Assembly (NCBI GenBank): GCA_005879255.1
Contig: VBKY01000435.1
Coordinates: forward strand, 1 to 5,500
Source: Deltaproteobacteria bacterium
GTDB lineage: Bacteria; Desulfobacterota_B; Binatia; UBA9968
Length of the DNA stretch: 5,500 nucleotides
Reading direction: 5' to 3'
Shown: positions 1-5,500 of the stretch, one piece after another
Numbering within the stretch: position 1 is the stretch's first letter
How the letters are laid out: the number at the start of each line of letters is the position of its first letter
Position numbers and translations under genes: made by a program
Notes under the pieces: generated by a model
Database searches by the model: none
Told to the model about the DNA's origin: nothing
What the model saw: the letters and a program-made list of their open reading frames with translations, nothing else

Positions 1-1
1 G

Positions 2-1252
2 CGCAAGCGGGCCGAGCAACGTCTCATGGCGCAACACACAGTCACACAGGTGCTAGCGGAGGCAGCTACTCTCGAAGAAGCCACTGCAAAAATTCTTCAA
101 GCCGTGTGTGAGTGCCTGGTATGGGACGTGGGAGCGCTATGGAGCCTAGACAAAGAGGTGGGCGTGCTACGCTGCGTCGAGGTTTGGCATAAAGAATCCA
201 TAGAGGTCCCGGAATTTGAGGCCACCAGCCGCGAGACCACTTTTATACCCGGGATCGGGCTGCCGGGCCGAGTCTGGTTCAGCCGTGAGCCCATATACAT
301 TCCCGATGTCGTCCGTGATGCTAATTTTCCGCGCGCGCCCATCGCCGCGCGCGAAGTGCTGCACGCGGCCTTCGGTTTTCCCATCCTGCTCGGCGGCGAA
401 GTTTTGGGGGTCATGGAGTTCTTCAGCTACGAGATAAGGCAGCCCGATCAGGACCTGCTCGACATGATGGCTACCATAGGCAGCCAGATAGGGCAGTTTA
501 TCGAGCGCAAACGAGCCGAAGATGCGTTGCACCATGCACAGGCGGAGTTGGCCCACGTCACGCGGGTGGCAACTCTGGGCGAGCTGGCTGCCTCCATCGC
601 CCATGAAATCAACCAGCCGCTCGCCGCAGTGGTCAATAACGCCAGTGCCTGCTTGCGTTGGCTTGACGCGCAGAAGCTGGAAGAAGCGCGGCAGTCTGCC
701 TCGCGTATCATCGCAGACGGCCATCGAGCCGGCGAAATCATCGCCCGGATTCGCGGACTCGTCAAGAAAGTTCCCCCGCGGAAGGACTGGCTCGACGTCA
801 ACGAAACGATACGTGAAGTCATCGCCCTGGCGCGCGGCGAAGTGCAACGAAACGGTGTCGCGTTGGAGGTTCAATTCCCAGATGATGTGCCGCTCATTTT
901 GGCAGACCGCATCCAGATGCAACAAGTAATTCTCAATTTGATGATCAATGCTATCGAAGCCATGAGTGGAGACGGCCAGGGCTCGCGCGAGCTGTCGGTA
1001 AGTTCCCGGAAAGTCGAATCGAAGGAGGTATTGATCGCGGTGCGAGATTCAGGTCCGGGACTGGATCCGAGGAGTCTCGATCGTCTCTTCCACGCCTTTT
1101 ATACGACCAAGCCTCAAGGCATGGGCATGGGGCTAGCAATCAGCCGCTCGATTGTTGAGGCCCACGGTGGGCGGCTGTGGGCGACTGCGAATGCGCCGCA
1201 CGGCGCTGTCTTTCAGTTCACGTTACCACTTGGAGGCGAAAAGGTTGCATGA
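2..1252 (+). CDS. GAF-domain sensor histidine kinase (HPK4-like), 5'-partial
   Basis: This is the C-terminal 416 residues of a sensor kinase that would autophosphorylate on histidine and pass the phosphate to a response regulator. Residues here are counted from base 2. The frame is open to the left edge and reads RKRAEQRL before the ATG at 26. That segment is a typical inter-domain linker and recurs as RKRAEDAL at 169-176, so the ATG at 26 is probably internal and another sensor domain (PAS or GAF) probably lies upstream. Visible domains are: GAF at about 10-165 (IPGIGLPGRVW at 82-92); HisKA with H-box IAHEINQPLA, phospho-acceptor H201; and HATPase_c with N-box NLMINAIEAM (312-321), G1 DSGPGL (349-354), F-box LFHAFYTTKP and G2 GMGMGLAIS (373-381). 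All catalytic motifs are intact. No transmembrane segment is seen in this part, so it looks cytosolic. It overlaps the next gene by ATGA, meaning translational coupling. The ligand sensed by GAF is unknown. Confidence 0.94.
   Translation, partial: RKRAEQRLMAQHTVTQVLAEAATLEEATAKILQAVCECLVWDVGALWSLDKEVGVLRCVEVWHKESIEVPEFEATSRETTFIPGIGLPGRVWFSREPIYIPDVVRDANFPRAPIAAREVLHAAFGFPILLGGEVLGVMEFFSYEIRQPDQDLLDMMATIGSQIGQFIERKRAEDALHHAQAELAHVTRVATLGELAASIAHEINQPLAAVVNNASACLRWLDAQKLEEARQSASRIIADGHRAGEIIARIRGLVKKVPPRKDWLDVNETIREVIALARGEVQRNGVALEVQFPDDVPLILADRIQMQQVILNLMINAIEAMSGDGQGSRELSVSSRKVESKEVLIAVRDSGPGLDPRSLDRLFHAFYTTKPQGMGMGLAISRSIVEAHGGRLWATANAPHGAVFQFTLPLGGEKVA
1232..1244 (+). promoter_or_regulatory. 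Ribosome binding site for the response-regulator start
   Basis: GGAGG at 1232-1236 lies 12 nt before the ATG at 1249, and a second purine stretch (AAAAGG, ending at 1244) lies 4 nt before it. Both are inside the kinase 3' end. They support 1249 as the true regulator start, rather than any upstream in-frame ATG that would read through the kinase in another frame. Confidence 0.5.
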
Positions 1253-1485
1253 CTGAAGCGGACGCCATGGTATTCGTCGTCGATGACGATGCGCCGATGC
1301 GCGAATCACTCAAGAACGTCGATACCCTTGACGGCACTCATCGAGCCAAGATTCTACCCAGCATACTCGCGATACAGATCCTCAATTTCCTGCTTTACCT
1401 GACTGATCTTGTTCGACAGCTCGTTGATTTGAGCGAGATTATTACGATTAGCCTCGATCTGGAGTTGCTCGTTGTATTTCTTTAA
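1249..1485 (+). pseudogene. Truncated FixJ-type response regulator (receiver domain N-terminus only)
   Basis: The first 23 codons (1249-1317) read MTEADAMVFVVDDDAPMRES plus LKN, a standard opening of a FixJ/NarL-like receiver: strand beta1 (VFVVDDD, with the acidic-pocket Asp pair) followed by the start of helix alpha1. Similarity then stops abruptly. The next residues (VDTLDGTHRAKI...) do not resemble a receiver, and none of the three + frames resumes one. The phospho-acceptor Asp expected near residue 55, the conserved Thr/Ser and Lys, and the whole DNA-binding domain are absent. The open frame continues to 1485 only because it runs antisense through the ABC-F 3' end, giving a 78-residue chimeric product with no expected function. 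The 4-bp overlap with the kinase identifies it as the kinase's former partner. The cause is either a genuine rearrangement or an assembly join; the sequence alone cannot decide. Confidence 0.8.
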
Positions 1486-3108
1486 TGCGTTTTCACTTTT
1501 CAGGATCTGAGCTTCGAGCTTTTCGATTCTTGCCTTCTCTCTGCGTTCCGCTTTTTTGCGTTCCTTTTTCTCGTTGTAATTATTCCGCGAAGTAGGCTTC
1601 TTCCGCGCGCCGTTGCCGTCGCTTTCGTCCTCCCAGCCGATTTTTTCTAAAAACTCGTCATAACCCGAATCGAAGACATCCACTCTGCCGCGGTGAAAGA
1701 CGATCAGTTTCGTGGCGAGGGCGCGAAGAATCCGTTCGTTATGGGTGACAATCAACAAAGCCCCGGGGAAATCCTGCAGGCTCTCGATCAACGCATCGAT
1801 GGATTCCATGTCGAGGTGGTTGTTCGGTTCGTCCAACAAAAGCAGATTTGACGGATGGGCGAAAATCTTGCCCAAGAGGGTGCGACTTTTTTCGCCGCCC
1901 GACAACACGGAAACTTTCTTTAAAGCCAAATCGCCGCCGAACATCATCGTGCCGCAAATATTTCGAACCTGCGTGCGCGTCAGTGCCGGATTGGTGTGTT
2001 CGATTTCTTGTTCGATGGTCAACTTGGGATTGAGCCGTTGAATGTTGGTTTGTCCGAAGTATCCCAGTTTCATGTCGGGATGCGCTTTGAGCTCGCCCGT
2101 CACCGGTATAAGTCCACCGGAGAGTAGGTTTAATAGAGTCGATTTGCCTTTGCCGTTGTTGCCGATCACGCCGAATCTGTCGCGCGCGTTGATGGCCAGA
2201 TCCATATGCCGAAACAAAGGATGGTCAGGCGTATAGCCAAACGAAATATGGCGCGCCTCAATTAACGTTTTGGCGGCAAACGCGGCGTGTCTAAATTCGA
2301 AATCCAAAGACTCGATATCGGCCAGCCCGTCGAGTTTGGGGAGCTTTTCGAGCATCTTGATGCGCGACTGAACCATCTTGGCTTTTGAAGCCTGGGCTCT
2401 AAACCGATTGATAAAGGCCTCGGCATGAGCCCGTTTTTTCTCTTCGTTGGCGCGGGTTTTTTCGTGAATCTCGTCTTCGAGGACGATTTGCGCATAAGCT
2501 TTGGCGGTGCCGCCCTCGAATTTGCGAATTTTCTGGCGATGGATAACCGCAGTGTGCGTAGTGACGCTGTCCATAAAGTCACGATCGTGGGAGATTAAAA
2601 TAAGCTCGCCTTTGAAATTAGCGAGAAATCTGGCGATCCAACGAACCGACGTGATGTCGAGGTAGTTTGTCGGTTCGTCGAGCAAAAGCAGATTGGGCTC
2701 GGCGAGTAGGAGTTTTGCAAGGTTGATACGAATTTGAAACCCGCCGGAAAACTCGCGAGGCGCTTTTTCAAGATCGGCGTGGGAAAATCCCAGGCCGAAT
2801 AAGATCGCTTCGGCCTTATAGATGGAATGGGATTCTTCTTCCGGCAGTCCTAAAGCCGCTTCCGCCAAAATCGTCGGCCGGGTAAAGTGCAGATGCTGCT
2901 CGAGATGGCCGATGCGATAGTTTCGCGGGATTGTTATCTCTCCGGAGTCGGGCTCTTCTTGTCCTAAGATGAGTTTAAAAAGAGTCGATTTGCCGTGGCC
3001 GTTTCGTCCGACTAAACCCAAGCGATCGCCGGCATTCATCTGAAAACTGACGTCGATGAAAAGCTCACGCGCGAAATACGACTTGGAAAGCTGGTTGATC
3101 TTAATCAC
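1354..3108 (-). CDS. ABC-F family ATPase (duplicated ABC domains, ribosome-associated type)
   Basis: Complete 584-residue soluble protein with two ABC ATPase domains in one chain and no membrane segment, as in the ABC-F family (EttA, Uup, YheS, YbiT). Known members bind ribosomes and relieve stalling or give antibiotic resistance; its exact role is unknown. NBD1: Walker A GRNGHGKST (34-42), signature FSGGF (120-124), Walker B LLLLDEPTNYLD (140-151, catalytic E145), H-switch H174. A charged linker (about 205-260) would correspond to the P-site tRNA interaction motif. NBD2: Walker A GNNGKGKST (316-324), signature LSGGE (402-406), Walker B LLLLDEPNNHLD (422-433, E427), H456. The C-terminus (about 510-583) is a lysine/glutamate-rich predicted coiled coil, as in Uup-type proteins. 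The insert where the ABC-F 'arm' sits (about 85-115) is short. Odd point: the second DEPTNHLD motif has Asn for Thr. The start is GTG at 3108; an in-frame stop lies at 3136-3138 and no ATG or strong Shine-Dalgarno is present, so initiation may be weak. It is convergent with the broken regulator. Confidence 0.95.
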   Translation of the reverse strand: MIKINQLSKSYFARELFIDVSFQMNAGDRLGLVGRNGHGKSTLFKLILGQEEPDSGEITIPRNYRIGHLEQHLHFTRPTILAEAALGLPEEESHSIYKAEAILFGLGFSHADLEKAPREFSGGFQIRINLAKLLLAEPNLLLLDEPTNYLDITSVRWIARFLANFKGELILISHDRDFMDSVTTHTAVIHRQKIRKFEGGTAKAYAQIVLEDEIHEKTRANEEKKRAHAEAFINRFRAQASKAKMVQSRIKMLEKLPKLDGLADIESLDFEFRHAAFAAKTLIEARHISFGYTPDHPLFRHMDLAINARDRFGVIGNNGKGKSTLLNLLSGGLIPVTGELKAHPDMKLGYFGQTNIQRLNPKLTIEQEIEHTNPALTRTQVRNICGTMMFGGDLALKKVSVLSGGEKSRTLLGKIFAHPSNLLLLDEPNNHLDMESIDALIESLQDFPGALLIVTHNERILRALATKLIVFHRGRVDVFDSGYDEFLEKIGWEDESDGNGARKKPTSRNNYNEKKERKKAERREKARIEKLEAQILKSENALKKYNEQLQIEANRNNLAQINELSNKISQVKQEIEDLYREYAG

Positions 3109-3211
3109 GATGGGTTGTTTCAGTAGAGAATAGAATTACGGTAATCAAGCGACCGGTTCGGAAATTTAGATTGGGCGCGGTGCCAGGATGCCGCGGTCGA
3201 GCATGAGGATA

Positions 3212-3241
3212 ATATTAGCAGGCCATGGGGCGCGCTTTGAA
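3212..3241 (-). promoter_or_regulatory. Possible sigma70-like promoter for the ABC-F gene
   Basis: On the - strand, TTCAAA (3241-3236) and TAATAT (3217-3212) are separated by 18 nt. Each matches 4 of 6 bases of the -35/-10 consensus. The pair sits about 105 nt before the GTG start, which would leave a roughly 95-nt leader. Weak hexamers; a suggestion only. Confidence 0.2.
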
Positions 3242-3272
3242 CTGCGAAGGTTCAGTTTTCGCGGAATTTTTT
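3242..3272 (+). terminator. Rho-independent-terminator-like hairpin on the + strand, no matching gene
   Basis: Read on the + strand, CTGCGAAG (3242-3249) can pair with TTTCGCGG (3257-3264), giving 8 pairs of which two are G-U, around a 7-nt loop. It is followed directly by AATTTTTT (six T at 3267-3272), the classic intrinsic-terminator layout. The nearest + strand gene ends about 2 kb upstream, with the ABC-F gene on the other strand in between. It could therefore only stop read-through or antisense transcription. On the - strand the T-tract is replaced by an upstream A-tract, so it would be a poor terminator for the permease gene. A competing stem is described in the findings. Confidence 0.35.
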
Positions 3273-3367
3273 CAGGTATCGGCAGATTCCAGTAAAACGA
3301 TCCGTACAAACATCATACGGCATGAAAATGTTTGATGAAAATTGGCTCCCTTCGCTACGGATTAGTC

Positions 3368-4443
3368 TCAAGGACCGCGGCTCTCAATCCCGACCCCCGC
3401 CCTTGATGCCGCGAAAATTTCCCACACAGACATGAACATCGCGGCGATCACCGGCCCGATCACAAAACCATTGAGGCCGAAAATCGCCATGCCGCCAAGG
3501 GTGGAGACGAGCACAACGTAGTCTGGCATCTTGGTGTCTTTGCCGACCAGGATCGGACGCAGGACGTTGTCGACCATGCCGATGACGAGCACGCCAAAGG
3601 CGGTCAAAACGATGCCCTGCCAGGTCGCACCGGTCACCAAAAAATAAATCGCCACGGGGACCCAGACGAGGGCGCTGCCGACTGCGGGCAGCAGGGATAA
3701 AAAAGCCATCACGACCGCCCATAGCACCGCCGCGTGGACACCCAAAAACCAGAAGATCAGCCCTCCGAGCGCGCCCTGGACAATTGCCATGACGACGTTG
3801 CCTTTGACCGTGGCGCGAATGACGGTTGTGAACATGTTGAAGAGCTCGCGCTGTTGATCCGCGTGCAAAGGGACGGCAGTCCTGATACGCCTGGCAAGAC
3901 CGTCGCCGTCGCGCAAAAAAAAGAATAGCCCAGATTGACCACGAGGTCGAGCGTGTTCTGGCCGATGTCAAAAACCTTGGCGGCAACAAGCTGACTGCCC
4001 TGCATCAAACCGGTAGATAGTTTATCTTGCATCGAACTGAGATTGCTCAGCCCAAAGCGGTTCAGCAGGTCGCTTACCCAGCCCGGCACGGCGCCGAGCA
4101 CTTGCTGAAAAAATCGGCCCAGATCGAGCTCGCCCGATTGAAACTTTGCGTAGACGCCGAGCGCTTCCTGAAGTAACAACGCGCCGATCAGCACCAACGG
4201 CAGAATCACGATAAGCAGGACGATCATGACGGTCGCGAACGCAGCAAGCGTGCGTCTCTGCCCCATGAACCTCCGCAGTCGCCGATAAAGCGGCGCAAAC
4301 AGGATTGCCAGGATAGTTCCCCAGAAAACCGCACCATAGAAGGGCCATAGGATCCATGCGAATGCGAGCGATACCGCAATTACTAGTAATAGAAACGTTT
4401 TGTCTTCCAGGCCAGGCAAGTTGGCTAGGTTTGGTGATTTCAT
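3368..4443 (-). pseudogene. AI-2E family transporter (PerM/YdiK-like permease), frameshifted
   Basis: Two reading frames of the same strand together encode one AI-2E transporter domain protein, an inner-membrane permease family named after E. coli TqsA (YdgG); substrates differ between members, so none is assigned. The first part (4443 to about 3916, 176 residues, ATG start preceded by a stop at 4450-4452) has hydrophobic helices at about 17-32, 36-52 and 66-92, then the amphipathic extracytoplasmic-type region (KFQSGELDLGRFFQQVLGAV) usual for the family. The second part (about 3931 to 3368, 182 residues from L-RDGDGLARRI) has LPLHADQQRELFNMF-type and TVIRATVKGNV motifs, LLPAVGSALVWVPVAIYFL and the signature VDNVLRPILVGKDTKMPDYV, ending GFVIGPVIAAMF. 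Together they give about 358 residues, the normal family size. The break lies at an A8 run (3915-3922). Both halves keep well-conserved residues, so the lesion is recent or a sequencing error. The start has only a weak AGG just before the ATG. Confidence 0.88.
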
Positions 4444-4612
4444 ACCTGTTTAGAATCGAGTGCGGGAAGCGGGTTGGGGCCAAGTTTTGCAGTCACAGGA
4501 TCTGGGTCGGGGTCTACCATCGTGAATTTAGCACGTAGCGGGAGCGGAGAGAAACAAGTATACGCGACCCGAGTATCGACCTGCACTTAAATGCCAGACG
4601 CACCGCATCGCC
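4444..4612 (-). promoter_or_regulatory. Intergenic leader of the permease with a -10-like hexamer
   Basis: This 169-bp gap separates the methyltransferase stop from the permease ATG. On the - strand it contains TATACT (4562-4557), 5 of 6 to the -10 consensus, about 114 nt before the ATG. No good -35 is present at 16-19 nt spacing, so a promoter is only suggested. I see no intrinsic terminator for the methyltransferase, and no tRNA, repeat or small gene. An imperfect stem (CGTG 4521-4524 with CACG 4532-4535) is too short to interpret. Confidence 0.25.
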
Positions 4613-5500
4613 TCATTCATGGAAACGACGCGTGGCAGCGGCGGCAGCTTCTTGCACTCCGGGCAGAGGGCAGAAATTGTTAGCCTCTATTCCGTGAGCT
4701 CTCGCTTCATTTGAAAGAGCCGTTGGAAATTTTGCGTCGCTTCGTCTCCAGCGTGTGAGCCAGTCTGCGCCCAGGAGGCGTGGAGATAAGGGATGATCTC
4801 GGACACCTTTCGCTGTTGTGAAGGCGATGGTTGTGTCTGACTTGGGGCCTGTACCGACGCCTTGCGCGACAAAAAAGCCTGCTGCCAAAAGCGAAACTCT
4901 TACGGCAGTCGAGGCGGAGTAAGTGTAGAGCTCCGCTGATTTTGGCAGGCAGCGCCTAAATATGCGCTCAAAGATCTCCGCGGTCCAAAGCGCGGCGTCT
5001 GTTTTGGATGAGAATGGGTCGTAAAAAATAAGATCAGGAACTGTTGCTGATTCGATAAAATCACGAAAATCACCCTTGAGGAGTTCCCATTGGAGGCTTG
5101 AAGCGTGGTTCCACTTGCCGTTTTCAAGAATTTGGCGGGGAACGGCGTGCCGAAGGTGAGGAAAGCAGGCGGGATTTTTAACGGCGAGGGTGAGCGGATC
5201 GAGATCCCATTCGAAGCTCACAAGGCGCAGTGGGCGCAGAGCGGTCTCACCTTTTTCCGCATAACATCGTTCAAAACAGCGAATGGCAGCCATGGCATTG
5301 AAAGCGGCACCGAGTCCTACGTCCCAGATCACCAGCTCGTCTGCCGGGGCTTCGCGCTTCAGTAGGCGAGCGGCGAGAAACGACTGCTCGACGTAGAGTT
5401 TGTTGGCTTCATCACCCGGGGCATTCACCGAGTGAATGACCTCGCCGGAGCTGATCTGGCGGATGCTGGAAAAGCCCCGAGGAGACGTGTGAATTTCATA
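4613..5500 (-). CDS. MnmC/MnmD-like SAM-dependent methyltransferase (tRNA wobble-uridine type), 5'-partial
   Basis: The visible 295 residues belong to the methyltransferase family that includes the MnmC methyltransferase domain (Methyltransf_30), which in characterised members converts nm5U34 to mnm5U34 in tRNA. A GTG at 5428 could be taken as the start, but the frame stays open to the edge. The upstream residues (HTSPRGFSSIRQISSGEVIHS) read as the expected N-terminal family sequence leading into NAPGDEANKLYVEQS, so the true start lies beyond 5500. Counting from the edge: SAM-binding motif I VIWDVGLGAAFNA (57-69); motif II-like acidic end LVSFEWD (93-99); DLIFYDPFSSKTDAALWT (156-173), matching the MnmC LDGFAPxxNPxMW motif; TYSASTAVRVSLLAAGF; and GTGPKSDTTIAF near 216-227. 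No FAD-dependent oxidoreductase domain follows, unlike E. coli MnmC, so it is a stand-alone methyltransferase. A C-terminal tail of about 60 residues (DHPLSPRLLGADWLTRW...) follows the core. The tRNA substrate is inferred from family only. Confidence 0.86.
   Translation of the reverse strand, partial: YEIHTSPRGFSSIRQISSGEVIHSVNAPGDEANKLYVEQSFLAARLLKREAPADELVIWDVGLGAAFNAMAAIRCFERCYAEKGETALRPLRLVSFEWDLDPLTLAVKNPACFPHLRHAVPRQILENGKWNHASSLQWELLKGDFRDFIESATVPDLIFYDPFSSKTDAALWTAEIFERIFRRCLPKSAELYTYSASTAVRVSLLAAGFFVAQGVGTGPKSDTTIAFTTAKGVRDHPLSPRLLGADWLTRWRRSDAKFPTALSNEARAHGIEANNFCPLPGVQEAAAAATRRFHE

Noticed and set aside
167..925. 252-codon - strand frame opposite the kinase
   Set aside because: It is antisense to the GAF and HisKA domains with clear family motifs on the + strand; its own translation resembles no known protein.
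3302..3320. Inverted repeat CCGTA / TACGG downstream of the permease stop, possible - strand terminator
   Set aside because: Only a 5-bp stem with a 9-nt loop and a short T4 tract 4 nt after it on the - strand; too weak to call.
3321..3438. Small + strand frame starting ATG AAA ATG TTT GAT GAA, with a repeated ATGAAAAT
   Set aside because: About 38 codons with no ribosome binding site, overlapping the conserved permease 3' end on the other strand; best explained as chance.
3384..3989. Long - strand frame bridging the permease frameshift
   Set aside because: It is in the third frame, arginine-rich with no family similarity; it is a GC-driven shadow of the permease.
4514..4538. Bulged palindrome (CTAC-CGTG / CACG-TAG) in the permease leader, possible operator
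   Set aside because: Only four continuous base pairs plus a bulge; no repeat of it elsewhere in the window and no regulator gene nearby to support it.
5105..5365. 86-codon + strand frame opposite the methyltransferase
   Set aside because: It lies wholly antisense to the well-supported methyltransferase core and shows no recognisable motif.

Overview
The window holds five protein-coding loci: two on the + strand (a sensor kinase and the stub of its response regulator) and three on the - strand (an ABC-F ATPase, an AI-2E family permease and a MnmC-like methyltransferase). Base composition is moderately GC-rich. Protein styles (a GAF/HPK4 'HEINQPL' kinase followed by a FixJ-type regulator, an ABC-F with an FSGGFQIR signature, a stand-alone MnmC-type methyltransferase) suggest a soil or subsurface bacterium of the former Deltaproteobacteria, Rokubacteria or Binatota kind. 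This is an impression from protein flavour only. No rRNA, tRNA, CRISPR array, complete mobile element or phage gene is visible.

Layout. Positions 2-1252 (+) are the C-terminal part of a hybrid-free sensor histidine kinase (GAF, HisKA, HATPase_c) whose reading frame runs in from the left edge. It overlaps by ATGA the start of a response regulator (1249, +), whose receiver domain stops being recognisable after about 23 residues, near 1317. From 1354 the sequence is a complete, convergent ABC-F gene on the - strand (3108 to 1354). A 259-bp non-coding gap follows, with a + strand terminator-like hairpin that serves no visible gene. Next is an AI-2E/PerM-type permease (4443 to 3368, -) split by a frameshift near 3915-3931. 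After a 169-bp gap comes a MnmC-like methyltransferase (5500 to 4613, -) whose frame is open through the right edge.

How they fit together. The kinase and regulator were clearly one operon, but the regulator is broken at or just before the ABC-F gene, so this two-component pair could not signal through the linked receiver. The three - strand genes share direction but are separated by 169-259 bp, have no obvious shared pathway and need not be one operon. The most notable features are two lesions (the truncated regulator and the frameshifted permease) and the orphan hairpin. I found no convincing evidence of a previously undescribed system.
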